This document shows positions 21,306-29,885 of a stretch of 31,955 nucleotides of DNA, in pieces (position 1 is the stretch's first letter; each line of letters starts with the position of its first letter). The DNA lies in IMG/VR virus record IMGVR_UViG_3300047452_000109, positions 1 to 31,955 of that record; one strand, written 5' to 3'. Source of the DNA: a virus. Both the position numbers and the translations under genes were made by a program. Under the pieces are notes generated by a model that was given only the letters and a program-made list of their open reading frames with translations, was not told the origin of the DNA and made no database searches.

Positions 21306-23618
21306 TTAAATTGCACAAGCCTCGCAATAATCATCATATTCTTCATCCGAACCGTTAAACTCATCTCTTGCTAACGGTTGTTCTTTTTCTTCTTCAATCT
21401 CACTTGGATCTGTTTTATAATCATATGTGTTTTGATAATAACTTGTTTTCCAACCAAACTTATAAGTGTTTAGTAGGTCACCTATCATTACACTCATTGG
21501 CACTTCATTGTTTTCAAAGTGCGTAGGATTATAACTCCAGTTACCGCTGATCGCTTGATCAAAGAACTTTTGCATTACTGCTACTACATTGATATAACCT
21601 TCGTTGCTTGGCATATCCCATAATAAACTGTAATGCTGTTTTAACGACTGATACTGCGGAACAATCTGCTTAAGAGGCCCTTTTTTGGACTTCTTAATGG
21701 ACAAGTAGCCTCTAGGAGGTTCGATTCCATTGGTAGCGTTCGACACAACGGAACTACTCTCCGAAGGCATTTGTGCGGACAATGTGCTGTGCCGTAGCCC
21801 GTGTTCCCCAATCTGTACTCGTAAAGTCTCCCAATCATACGCTAAGTCATTCTCCACTACAGTATCGATATCCTTCTTATATGTATCAATAGGAAGAATT
21901 CCGTCGCTGTATTTAGTACGGTTAAAGTATTCACAAGCACCACGCTCTTGCGCTAATTTGTTGCTGGCTTTAAGTAAGTAGTATTGGAACGCTTCTGTTA
22001 AACTGTGTACAAGTTTCCACGCTTTAGGATCGCTGTACTGCACTTTCTGACGTGCAAGATAGTGTGCGAGACCAATGTAGCCTACACCTAATGAGCGTCT
22101 TGCTTTGGTGCTAATCTCAGCTGCCTTGATTGGATAGTTTTGATAGTCGATAATTTCTTCTAATGCACGTACTGCTAGTTCACATAGTTCTTCTAAGTCG
22201 TCTAGTTCTCTAATCAATCCAACATTAATAGCACTAAGAATACATAGTGCAATCTCGCCATCTTCATCGTCAATATGCTGTAATGGCTTTGTTGGTAATG
22301 TAATTTCTTGACATAAGTTACTCATATATACTGTGTCTTTGAATGAGCTGTGTGTATTACAATGATCAACATTCATAATATAAATGCGTCCTGTTTCTGC
22401 ACGTTCTTTGATCAACGCAGAAAATAATTCCATAGCAGGAATAGACTTTTTCTTTATGCTAGTTGCACGTTCATACTTCTCGTATAGCTCTTGAAATGCT
22501 TCTGGCTCTCCAAAGTATGCTTCATATAAGCCTGGCACATCGTGTGGTGAGAAAAGAGTGATATTGCCACCAGTTAGTAGTCTTTCGTACATTGTTTTGT
22601 TAAGCTGAATTGAATAGTCTAGCTTACGTACTCTGTTGTCCTCTGTGCCTTTGTTGTTCTTTAGCACAAGGATGTCTTCAATCTCTTGATGCCAAAACGG
22701 GAAGTGTGTTGTAGCACTGCCACCACGTACACCATTCTGTGTACAACAACGTACTGTTGCTTCGAACTTCTTTAGGAACGGAATGATGCCAGTGTGAGCA
22801 ACTTCGCCTCCCCTAATCTTTGCGTTTACTCCTCGGATACGTCCTGCGTTGATTCCGATTCCTGCTCTTTGCGCCGTATAGCGTCCAATAGACATATCGC
22901 TGGCAAAGATGCTATCAAGGGTATCGTCAGAGTCAACAAGAACGCAACTTGCAAACTGCCTGACAGGGGTCCTGACGCCTGCCATAACTGGCGTTGGGAT
23001 ATTGACTTTAAAAAGTGAGGTCGCATCGTAGTATCTCCTTACATAGTGCATACGTGTTTCTGCTGGATAATTAGCAAATAGAGTTGCCGCAATCATCATA
23101 TACATAAACTGTGGAGTTTCAAAAATTTGCCCTGTGCTTCTATCTTGACACAAGTACTTGTCTACTACTTGACGCAATCCTGCGTAGGTAAAGTTCTCAT
23201 CACGCTTGTGTCTAATATAACTATCTAATGTTTTGATTTCATCTGCGGTATAACTATCTAAAATAGCACTGTCATACAAGCCACGCTCGATGTTAACATC
23301 AATATTTTGTTGTAGTGTGATTGCAGTGTACTCACCAAACACATCTTTATTGATACCATAACTTAATAGCCTTGCTGCCGCATATTGGTAATTTGGAGCG
23401 TCTAATGAAATTAGATCATTTGCACTGCGAACTAATACTTCTTGAATTTCTAATGTTGTCATACCATCGTAAAACTGCAAGTTTGCATTCATTTCAATTT
23501 GACTACTACTAACTCCAGCTAATCCATCGCAAGCAAATTCTACTACTTTGTGTATCTTATCTACGTTGATTGGTTCTTTTGATCCGTCTCGCTTTACAAT
23601 GAAAATCCCGTTTGCCAT
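21306..23618 (-). CDS. nrdA: Class Ia ribonucleotide reductase alpha subunit
   Basis: The protein is full length at 770 residues and uninterrupted. It has an N-terminal ATP-cone (about 1-90; IFIVKRDGSKEPINVDKI), the catalytic barrel with the NLCQEI cysteine and the paired cysteine in QFASCVLVD, the radical-transfer YY pair in GWKTSYYQNTYD, and the C-terminal redox pair (Cys765 and Cys768 in YCEACAI) that accepts electrons from glutaredoxin. It reduces ribonucleotides to deoxyribonucleotides. AGGAG precedes the ATG. It is followed by nrdB in the usual order. Confidence 0.97.
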   Translation of the reverse strand: MANGIFIVKRDGSKEPINVDKIHKVVEFACDGLAGVSSSQIEMNANLQFYDGMTTLEIQEVLVRSANDLISLDAPNYQYAAARLLSYGINKDVFGEYTAITLQQNIDVNIERGLYDSAILDSYTADEIKTLDSYIRHKRDENFTYAGLRQVVDKYLCQDRSTGQIFETPQFMYMMIAATLFANYPAETRMHYVRRYYDATSLFKVNIPTPVMAGVRTPVRQFASCVLVDSDDTLDSIFASDMSIGRYTAQRAGIGINAGRIRGVNAKIRGGEVAHTGIIPFLKKFEATVRCCTQNGVRGGSATTHFPFWHQEIEDILVLKNNKGTEDNRVRKLDYSIQLNKTMYERLLTGGNITLFSPHDVPGLYEAYFGEPEAFQELYEKYERATSIKKKSIPAMELFSALIKERAETGRIYIMNVDHCNTHSSFKDTVYMSNLCQEITLPTKPLQHIDDEDGEIALCILSAINVGLIRELDDLEELCELAVRALEEIIDYQNYPIKAAEISTKARRSLGVGYIGLAHYLARQKVQYSDPKAWKLVHSLTEAFQYYLLKASNKLAQERGACEYFNRTKYSDGILPIDTYKKDIDTVVENDLAYDWETLRVQIGEHGLRHSTLSAQMPSESSSVVSNATNGIEPPRGYLSIKKSKKGPLKQIVPQYQSLKQHYSLLWDMPSNEGYINVVAVMQKFFDQAISGNWSYNPTHFENNEVPMSVMIGDLLNTYKFGWKTSYYQNTYDYKTDPSEIEEEKEQPLARDEFNGSDEEYDDYCEACAI

Positions 23619-23658
23619 TATATTATTGCTCCTATTTGTATCTGTTTTAATTAATTAC

Positions 23659-24084
23659 TTATGTGTAGTTTGGGAGGGGTTGAACGCTTTTTGAATGTAA
23701 TTCCTTAGGCAGTTCTTCTTTAAAAATCCATTCATTTTCTTTCCATCCTATTACTTTTTGATTGTCCACTAACAACAAAAATACGTAGCCTTCGTTATCG
23801 TGTGTATAGGTATGTATCTCAAAATTGGCCTCACAAAAACAGTCTGTTAACTGTAAAGAATAGCCAATACCTAATACACGAGTAAACTTACAATATTCAT
23901 TCCAGTCTAATAGTTCCCAAGGACTAGGCCAATTGGTCGCATCAAAAGGATCTGCGTTCAGACTAACTGTCGGAGCATTGCTATAAAAGTCAATTACTTC
24001 CTGTATAGGATCTTCTGATTGTTCGAGAGAGTTTCGAAACTGTGACCAGAGAGCTAGTCTTTCTTCATATGATTTATTAAACAT
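23659..24084 (-). CDS. Unrecognised 141-residue phage protein
   Basis: I do not recognise a family. The protein is acidic and Trp-rich, with a helical N-terminus (ERLALWSQFRNSLEQSEDPI), a DPFDATNWPSPWELLDWNEY segment and a beta-rich C-terminus. There is no signal or membrane segment. Its ATG overlaps the tail-spike stop (TAATG), so it may be translated along with the spike and be a chaperone or a baseplate component. Confidence 0.7.
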   Translation of the reverse strand: MFNKSYEERLALWSQFRNSLEQSEDPIQEVIDFYSNAPTVSLNADPFDATNWPSPWELLDWNEYCKFTRVLGIGYSLQLTDCFCEANFEIHTYTHDNEGYVFLLLVDNQKVIGWKENEWIFKEELPKELHSKSVQPLPNYT

Positions 24085-25766
24085 TAAATGACATTAGTCT
24101 TTTTTGCTGTTACTGTATATTTCATTTGCGTTGTGTCATCACTCGGCATACTTGATATAACTTTAACATCAATAGTTTCCTTTGTCAAGTCTAAATCTGC
24201 ATCTCTTAAGTCGACTCCGAAGGTGATGTTGTCCAAATATGTTTCATCACCGTTGAAATGGAATTCGTCTGATATCTCTGCTGTTTCGTTATAAGCATCG
24301 ATCACAATATATAGTGTTCCACTTCTAATCACTCGGTAGTTTTCACTAACAAGTGTATAATCTAATTCGTATGCTTGGTTAATTACACCAGGCAATCTAA
24401 ATAATGTTACGTTCGTTACTTGTCCAAAATCTAATACATTTTCAAAAGGCATTGTAAAGAACGCTGTACCTGATACTTCAGGAAGATATGGTACTGTGTC
24501 TAAGTCGTTACCATTTGATAATGCATACGTTCTAGAAAAATAGTCATCAAATGACTTGTTTGAATCCTTTTCGTATCTAATAACACTAAATGCTGGTAAA
24601 ACTTCTGTAGAGCCGTTGTTGCCACACTCTGTAAATTTGTTTTGTTTACTTGAATTGTTAACACCGTTGTATACTCTAATAGCTTCTCTGTGTATATCGT
24701 TAAACAAACTGTTTTCAATTACATTTGCACTTGGACCTTTGTTCTGTCCTGATGCTATGTTACCTAACGTCATAGTTTCGCCAAATACAACACCTTGTCC
24801 AAGTGTAGTAAACTTACATCCTGTAAATCTATTGTCGTCTGCGTCCCAATTTGAGCGCACTGCTGATCCATATCCTTCAAACTTACAATTAATAAACTTA
24901 TTGTTATCAGTTGCAATCGAACCACTTAAATTATTCATAGTTACTGCGTTGTCGTCTGCATTTACTGCTCCGTTCACCCACGTTCCTAAAAAGGCAATGT
25001 CTTCGAATGTGCTATCTTTGCAACTTTGTAATATAAGTCCGTGTGCAGTATCTGGGTCAGCGTCTGAGCTAATTACGTTAGCACTGGCAGCACCTGTTGC
25101 TGTTGTTTGTACAGTCATTCCCTGCATTGTAATATTGCTTGCCATATTAATATCACTTGAACTAGAGTCTGATGATGGTGTTCCTGGAATACTAGTTGAG
25201 TTTACAGTAATTAACGCAGGTTTATTCACAATCATACGCAAGATAGTCTTGCCACTGCCTTCGCCAATAATAGTAGCCTGTGGTGGAATGTAAAGTGTGT
25301 CGCTGATTACATATGTCCCAGCTTCGATGTGTAATTTAATACGGCTTTCAACACTGCCTTTAGTTGCACTGTTTAAATATAATTGATCAATAGCACGTTG
25401 TAGTGCTGCCGTATCGTCTGTACTACCATCACCCTTTGCTCCGAAAGAACGAACGCTCACACGGTCATCTAGACGCTGTTGTAATGTTCTTTTGATAGCA
25501 TTGGCACTGTCTGCACCTGTAATAGTATACGCATCATCTGAATTATATACATACGTGTCTGCTAAAGAGAACAAATCATCATATTGTGTAAGTACTTTGG
25601 TATTACCAACAGCTGGTGCGCCTTCGCTTACTGCTCCGTTACCAATGTATAATTCTCTTGTATCAATTGCCCAACCAATTTCGCCACTGGCTAGTTGCGG
25701 TAAGCCGGTGCCTACGTTCTTCTGTCCTCTACGAACTTGAATTTTTGATATTTGTACTACAGCCAC
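24084..25766 (-). CDS. Beta-helix tail spike/fibre protein
   Basis: The 560-residue protein begins with an adhesin-type tail module (IQVRRGQKNVGTGLPQLASG followed by EIGWAIDTRELYIGNG), as in phage major tropism determinant N-termini. Residues about 108-400 form a right-handed parallel beta-helix of the pectate-lyase type: VRSFGAKGDGSTDDTAALQR, TIIGEGSGKT, then many short repeats with N/D-stacked turns. The C-terminal 130 residues are a beta domain that may bind the host receptor. The start is GTG at 25766 with AGGAG six bases upstream. No lyase active site could be identified by eye. Confidence 0.85.
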   Translation of the reverse strand: MAVVQISKIQVRRGQKNVGTGLPQLASGEIGWAIDTRELYIGNGAVSEGAPAVGNTKVLTQYDDLFSLADTYVYNSDDAYTITGADSANAIKRTLQQRLDDRVSVRSFGAKGDGSTDDTAALQRAIDQLYLNSATKGSVESRIKLHIEAGTYVISDTLYIPPQATIIGEGSGKTILRMIVNKPALITVNSTSIPGTPSSDSSSSDINMASNITMQGMTVQTTATGAASANVISSDADPDTAHGLILQSCKDSTFEDIAFLGTWVNGAVNADDNAVTMNNLSGSIATDNNKFINCKFEGYGSAVRSNWDADDNRFTGCKFTTLGQGVVFGETMTLGNIASGQNKGPSANVIENSLFNDIHREAIRVYNGVNNSSKQNKFTECGNNGSTEVLPAFSVIRYEKDSNKSFDDYFSRTYALSNGNDLDTVPYLPEVSGTAFFTMPFENVLDFGQVTNVTLFRLPGVINQAYELDYTLVSENYRVIRSGTLYIVIDAYNETAEISDEFHFNGDETYLDNITFGVDLRDADLDLTKETIDVKVISSMPSDDTTQMKYTVTAKKTNVI

Positions 25767-25788
25767 TTGTGTCTCCTAGTTATTTAAT

Positions 25789-25831
25789 ATATTTAGCCGT
25801 TCAAGGAGAGTAAGGGCGACCTAAGCCGCCC
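25789..25831 (-). promoter_or_regulatory. Hairpin plus late-type box before the tail spike
   Basis: On the minus strand a 5-bp GGGCG/CGCCC hairpin (25831-25814) follows the stop of the upstream gene, and a CTAAATA box (25796-25790) lies about 23 bases before the GTG. The hairpin has no good T-tract and is at best a weak terminator. Confidence 0.35.
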
Positions 25832-25839
25832 ATACTTTA

Positions 25840-26907
25840 TTAGTCTGACAAGTATACGTTTGCCCATAGCTCATAATAAGCATTGGCAATAGTTACTTCT
25901 GTAATATCCTCTGGCATTTCTGTGCCTTTGATAATGCTATTCCAACAAAACGCTAGATAGTTCAATACCACTGCTGGATTTTGTCCATAACCAATATCAT
26001 AAGGTAGGGCATTGTGTGCGCCTACTGGGTTTTGTACGTTGCCTTTTACTAATGCATCAACTGCATTAGAACTAAAGTTGCTGTCTTCGTAACCATACAG
26101 TTTAATATCTGTACTAGCAAGTTCATCAACAATACCTAACCATTCATCACTGCAATCCATTGCAACTCCTGCTAAGATAGCCATACCTGTTGCAGGTTGT
26201 ACGTGGAAGTGTCCGTTACCTGGAGCATTTAGTTTGTCCATATGCACCAACGGATCTACCAATAAGTCTACTTGATCGTGTAGATCTTTTACACCTGGTG
26301 TTTGCATTAGGCTCTTGCCTCCGTATGGGCAACCTACATTAAGAGCTCCGCCAATCTGTCCTCTTTTGAGTTTAGGATTTTTGAAACGATCAAGTAAGTT
26401 TTTTGCACGGAAAGCACCTGTGATTTTATCTGCTTTTGTTTCTACAGCATCAACACTGTCAATAATGTAGTACAATGAGCAAGCCTCATATGGATCACTG
26501 ATCTCATATGTTCTTACTGCTACTTGACTTGGTACTGGAATTGACTTTACATTTGTGTTGACTACTTGTTTGTCACTGTAATGTCTTTTCCAAATGTGTT
26601 GGCGTGTGTTGCCGTCAAGTACATATGTTGAACCGTGTTGGAAGAAAGCAGGTGTTGATGTAGTTGGTCCTGTATAATGTAACAGGTCAACTTCTGCGTG
26701 TTTGTGCATTGCTTTAGTCAAGCGTGTTACTGCTTTCTTAGCACGATGCTCTACATCACGGTTAATTGGAAATGTTGGAACTTTTAAGAACTCTTTTAGA
26801 TCTATCGTTGTGCCTTCTGACGGCATTGGAAAGTCTGTTAGTTCAAATGTTGATTCTTCTTCGAATTCAAATAGGTCATTAGAGACCACTGATAGTGTGT
26901 TTGACAT
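25840..26907 (-). CDS. Phage protein with a ParB-like DGNTR motif
   Basis: The start at 26907 (MSNTLSVVSN) has AGGAG six bases upstream; the in-frame ATG at 26931 lies before this site and is rejected. The 355-residue protein contains TYVLDGNTRQHIWKRH, resembling the G-x-H/T-R loop of ParB/sulfiredoxin-type nucleotide-binding domains, followed by a helical region with QIGGALNVGCPYGGKSL. No full ParB fold can be confirmed. A CATAAATA late-type box lies at 26972-26979. Its function is unknown. Confidence 0.7.
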   Translation of the reverse strand: MSNTLSVVSNDLFEFEEESTFELTDFPMPSEGTTIDLKEFLKVPTFPINRDVEHRAKKAVTRLTKAMHKHAEVDLLHYTGPTTSTPAFFQHGSTYVLDGNTRQHIWKRHYSDKQVVNTNVKSIPVPSQVAVRTYEISDPYEACSLYYIIDSVDAVETKADKITGAFRAKNLLDRFKNPKLKRGQIGGALNVGCPYGGKSLMQTPGVKDLHDQVDLLVDPLVHMDKLNAPGNGHFHVQPATGMAILAGVAMDCSDEWLGIVDELASTDIKLYGYEDSNFSSNAVDALVKGNVQNPVGAHNALPYDIGYGQNPAVVLNYLAFCWNSIIKGTEMPEDITEVTIANAYYELWANVYLSD

Positions 26908-26971
26908 AATTTTCTCCTTGTTCTCAAACAATATGTATGTACGTTAGTATGATCGCAATCATCGTACAGTG

Positions 26972-26979
26972 TATTTATG
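26972..26979 (-). promoter_or_regulatory. Late-type promoter box
   Basis: The minus strand reads CATAAATA, overlapping the stop codon of the RecB-like nuclease gene and 65 bases before the ATG at 26907. Confidence 0.45.
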
Positions 26980-27661
26980 ACAACTTTGCTTGTTGCTCAT
27001 AAAACTGGTAGACGCGGTTGTACCATTCAGTACGCCACTCGTCGTATTCATCAGGCCAAATATCAAACTGTTGATACTCACCTGCACGGCTACACATAAA
27101 CACGTGACCTTCACGTATATCTGTGCCAAATATTTCATTGTGTGCTTCAGCATAGGCTGTTAGCTGTAAGAAGTAATCTACTACCCACTCTAGTTTCTTA
27201 GGTTTATTGGTTTGCTTGAAGTCCATAATCGCAGGCTGTCCTTTGTATGTTCCTACTAAGTCAGTAGTTCCTGCATACATCTGCGGCATATACAAATTAA
27301 CTTCACTACCCCATACTACAACGTCATCCATTACTTGATCTTTGATAACTTGTGCCATACCGTGTGCTTGTTGTGCATACGGATTGCTTCCAGGTTGCGG
27401 CCATTCACCAGTCTCAACATAGTCCTCAAGGTACTTGTGCATCCTTGTTCCTACACTGGCTGCTTCAGTTACAATCTCTTGTGCTTTCTTTTCGCCTACA
27501 CGCTTGCGCCACGCAATAAGATGTGACTTATCCTTAGTGGCGTCTAAGATTGTAGTAACGCTTGCTACAGCGTTGCCATCAGGAGTTGCGTATAAACGCT
27601 TACCGTCTACTTGTTTCCTGCTTATTGGTTGATAGTCATACTTCTTTTGTATTAGACTCAT
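26975..27661 (-). CDS. RecB/Cas4-like PD-(D/E)XK exonuclease
   Basis: The 228-residue protein shows the whole RecB-family pattern: GTRMHKYLED (71-80, His75), Glu120 in WGSEVNLY, Asp134 in YAGTTDLVG, Asp147-x-Lys149 in PAIMDFKQ, and the QLTAYAEA (166-173) Q-x3-Y motif. Such enzymes degrade or process DNA ends in phage replication and recombination. It overlaps the NfuA-like gene by 26 bases and has GGAG upstream of its ATG. Confidence 0.9.
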   Translation of the reverse strand: MSLIQKKYDYQPISRKQVDGKRLYATPDGNAVASVTTILDATKDKSHLIAWRKRVGEKKAQEIVTEAASVGTRMHKYLEDYVETGEWPQPGSNPYAQQAHGMAQVIKDQVMDDVVVWGSEVNLYMPQMYAGTTDLVGTYKGQPAIMDFKQTNKPKKLEWVVDYFLQLTAYAEAHNEIFGTDIREGHVFMCSRAGEYQQFDIWPDEYDEWRTEWYNRVYQFYEQQAKLS

Positions 27662-28007
27662 TCAGTTCTCCGTTGCTAATGTCTCGAGTATTAATTAAAT
27701 CTGATTGCATCGACTGGAATGGATCTTGTTGATAGTATGGCATTACATTAGAGTTAGGGTCGTCAACACTATCTACTTGTTTAATTTCAGGTACATAATG
27801 TTTAAGCATATTCTCTACACCCATCTTCAATGTCATTGTACTACCTGCACATCCTGAGCAGGCGCCTCCTAATTCTAGCAATACTGTACCTGCATCAAAG
27901 GTTACAAAACTAATTGTTCCTCCGTGGCTGGCTACTGCTGGCTTTACGTGGCTTTCTAATAACTCCTTAATTGCAATTATTACCTCTTCGTTACTTCGTT
28001 CAGTCAT
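27636..28007 (-). CDS. NifU C-terminal/NfuA-like Fe-S cluster carrier
   Basis: The 123-residue protein consists of the NifU C-terminal domain: SHVKPAVASHGGTISFVTFD followed by TVLLELGGACSGCAGSTMTL with Cys50 and Cys53 (CSGC) that bind a 4Fe-4S cluster between two subunits. The following KMGVENMLKHYVPEIKQVDSV is typical. A C-terminal tail of about 30 residues is added. It might deliver clusters to phage or host Fe-S proteins, for example the ferredoxin needed by the bilin genes. It has an AGGAGG site and a strong early-type promoter. Confidence 0.9.
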   Translation of the reverse strand: MTERSNEEVIIAIKELLESHVKPAVASHGGTISFVTFDAGTVLLELGGACSGCAGSTMTLKMGVENMLKHYVPEIKQVDSVDDPNSNVMPYYQQDPFQSMQSDLINTRDISNGELNESNTKEV

Positions 28008-28029
28008 AAGACCTCCTATTAATTAGTAT

Positions 28030-28058
28030 AGTATAATACTAATTTAATCAATTGTCAA
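28030..28058 (-). promoter_or_regulatory. Consensus sigma70 promoter of the NfuA-like gene
   Basis: TTGACA (28058-28053) and TATACT (28035-28030), spaced by 17 bases on the minus strand, lie about 23 bases before the ATG at 28007. This probably drives nfuA and the RecB-like nuclease early. Confidence 0.75.
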
Positions 28059-28076
28059 GTGTTTTTTTATATTTTT

Positions 28077-28421
28077 TTATAGAGGAGCGCCTGGATCTGT
28101 AGCTCTTGATGCCATTGAACTAATTTTGGATCCGCCGTCTGCGCTTGATGTAGCATTGCCCTTATCTAAATCTTGCTTAGTTTTAAGAGTAACACCTGCT
28201 TCTGAAAAGTCTTTACACATTTCTTTTACACGAGGATCTGAATCATATGCGTTTTTAAATGTGCCGTAAACAAAAGACTCACCGCCCATATTTTGCATAA
28301 CTTTATTCAAGTCAACATTAATAGTGTCTTGTTTGATGCCTTCGCGGGTGGGTTTTGTGAAGTGTAAAAAAGCCGGCTTGCCTTTTTGATCAGCGGCCTG
28401 TTGGACCGTTCTCAAAGCCAT
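28077..28421 (-). CDS. C-terminal part of a probable -1 frameshift fusion
   Basis: Read alone from the ATG at 28421 this gives 114 residues, but no Shine-Dalgarno site precedes it and the frame is open upstream to the slippery site at 28463-28469. A -1 shift there would add LVVEAAPQANEKLV and join it to the upstream 322-residue protein as one product of 450 residues (29428 to 28077). The sequence (FLHFTKPTREGIKQDTINVD, YGTFKNAYDSDPRVKEMCKD) suggests an alpha/beta domain of unknown function, with a Ser/Ala-rich end. Separate translation from the internal ATG cannot be excluded. Confidence 0.7.
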   Translation of the reverse strand: MALRTVQQAADQKGKPAFLHFTKPTREGIKQDTINVDLNKVMQNMGGESFVYGTFKNAYDSDPRVKEMCKDFSEAGVTLKTKQDLDKGNATSSADGGSKISSMASRATDPGAPL

Positions 28422-28441
28422 AACCAGCTTCTCGTTAGCTT

Positions 28442-28469
28442 GAGGCGCTGCCTCTACTACTAGTTTTTT
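28442..28469 (-). promoter_or_regulatory. Programmed -1 frameshift signal
   Basis: On the minus strand the heptamer A AAA AAC (28469-28463) stands in the correct frame (AAA AAA AAC TAG) at the end of the 322-residue gene. It is followed by an 8-base spacer holding the TAG stop and a perfect stem-loop GAGGC-AGC-GCCTC (28454-28442). The slippery heptamer is part of a nine-A run. Confidence 0.65.
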
Positions 28470-29428
28470 TTTGAAAGAATTGTACCTAATCGTCTGCTCG
28501 ATTCTAACATAGCTTTGTTGCTACGCTTTACGCTTTCACGCTTTGCACGACCTGCATCTTCTTCGCCGCCTGCCGCTGCGTCAGCTGCGTCTAATGATAC
28601 ATCTAAGTCGTCTGCTGGAGCATCCATATCTACAGTTGGCTCCATATCGCCTTCTGGTTCCATACCCATATCCATTGCTGGTTCAGCTTCGCCTGTTAGT
28701 AATCCAACACCTTGTGTTAAACTTTGGCGTGTGCTTTCCATTGCAGTGTACATACCTTCTAGTGCAGGTTTAACTGTTTGAACAAAACTGTCTGATTTCT
28801 CTTGACCTTGCTCATCACGGATAGCATCTGCTAGTTCTAGCATTGATTCTGTTTGCATTTCAGCAGTGTCTTCCATCCAACCTGTTACACGGTTGACCAT
28901 ATCTTTAGCAGCCATAACAAGCTCTGCTTGATCTTCGGCGCCTTCTTTAACTACTGATTCATTTTTACCTGCAATAGCTTTTTGTAAGCCTGCTGGTAAT
29001 TTCTTTTGCTTTGCTGATAATCCTTTTGCTTCAGCATCTGCTTTTTTATTACCAGCATCAACCATTGCTTTGATACCTTTAGACTTTTTATCTTTAGCTG
29101 CTTTTTTCATATCTTCGTCTTTATCGCCGTCACCGTCGATATCTGCAAAGTCTGGTTTAGCTGCTTCGCTAGTTACTTCTGAACGTTCTGTAATCTCTGC
29201 GTTCAACACATCAAGGAAGAGTTTGTTTTTTTGATATGTTTCGCTTTGAACTATGTTAAAACTTTCATTAGTTTCTACTTGACTAAGTGTTGTGCGTAAT
29301 TTGTTTCGTACGTCTTGTAACTGCTCTAGTGTAAATTTTTCTAATGCAATCTTTTTGCCAAACTTACGGGCAAGGCTTTCATTCAAGCTCTTTGCGGTAA
29401 CTGGTTTTGAAATTTCTCTAATGTTCAT
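28460..29428 (-). CDS. Probable virion/prohead-core protein, frameshift donor
   Basis: The 322-residue protein starts MNIREISKPVTAKSLNESLA, has a helical N-terminal region (about 15-85), a Ca-binding-like DIDGDGDKDE loop (about 97-106), Lys-rich and Glu/Asp-rich stretches and an acidic, Met/Ala-rich region (about 240-290). This composition is like scaffold or prohead-core proteins, but I cannot name the homologue. The last codons are AAA AAA AAC TAG; a -1 shift would extend it by about 128 residues. An ACTAAATA box (29466-29473) and an AGGAAGAG site precede the ATG. Confidence 0.75.
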   Translation of the reverse strand: MNIREISKPVTAKSLNESLARKFGKKIALEKFTLEQLQDVRNKLRTTLSQVETNESFNIVQSETYQKNKLFLDVLNAEITERSEVTSEAAKPDFADIDGDGDKDEDMKKAAKDKKSKGIKAMVDAGNKKADAEAKGLSAKQKKLPAGLQKAIAGKNESVVKEGAEDQAELVMAAKDMVNRVTGWMEDTAEMQTESMLELADAIRDEQGQEKSDSFVQTVKPALEGMYTAMESTRQSLTQGVGLLTGEAEPAMDMGMEPEGDMEPTVDMDAPADDLDVSLDAADAAAGGEEDAGRAKRESVKRSNKAMLESSRRLGTILSKKN

Positions 29429-29465
29429 TGTTAACTCTTCCTATTGGATTATCTCTTATATGTAT

Positions 29466-29473
29466 TATTTAGT
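29466..29473 (-). promoter_or_regulatory. Late-type box (ACTAAATA) before the frameshift gene
   Basis: The minus strand reads ACTAAATA, 37 bases upstream of the ATG at 29428, with a GGAAG ribosome site in between. Confidence 0.45.
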
Positions 29474-29477
29474 CTTT

Positions 29478-29885
29478 TTATAAAATAAACTGCTTAATCT
29501 CTTCTAGCACTGTTTGCTCACAAGACTTAGAAATATCATATCTAGTCTGGGTCACATCTCTTTTTACCTCACTATCAGTAGTATTAATAGTGTAATGGTA
29601 AAACATACAGTCCGTTCTGTGTTTTGCTGCAACATCATCTAATCTTAATATGTGATCAACATTGCAATTTTTGTTTAAACTTTTAGCAATAGCAAGTGCC
29701 GCTGCCTTAGTATACGTTTTTGCTACAACTTCGTTAGTTCTATAACATTTAATACTGTACATTCCCTTTGATGGTTTAATAGAATAGGAACCAATATTAA
29801 TTCTATTCTTAGTTTTAACCGGGAAAAGAACGGTGTCAACGTTATTATCAACAAATTCTTTTAAAATTTCAGCTGTGCTAGTCAT
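29478..29885 (-). CDS. Unrecognised 135-residue phage protein
   Basis: I do not recognise a family. It has a mixed alpha/beta pattern (TVLFPVKTKNRINIGSYSIK, YTKAAALAIAKSLNKN) and no signal or membrane segment. It overlaps the preceding 66-residue gene by 8 bases and has AAGGAAAA before its ATG. Confidence 0.65.
   Translation of the reverse strand: MTSTAEILKEFVDNNVDTVLFPVKTKNRINIGSYSIKPSKGMYSIKCYRTNEVVAKTYTKAAALAIAKSLNKNCNVDHILRLDDVAAKHRTDCMFYHYTINTTDSEVKRDVTQTRYDISKSCEQTVLEEIKQFIL

Noticed and set aside
24556-25293. A 245-codon open frame on the plus strand
   Set aside because: It is antisense to the beta-helix spike gene, whose repeats and composition are convincing. The plus-strand product has no domain and no ribosome site.
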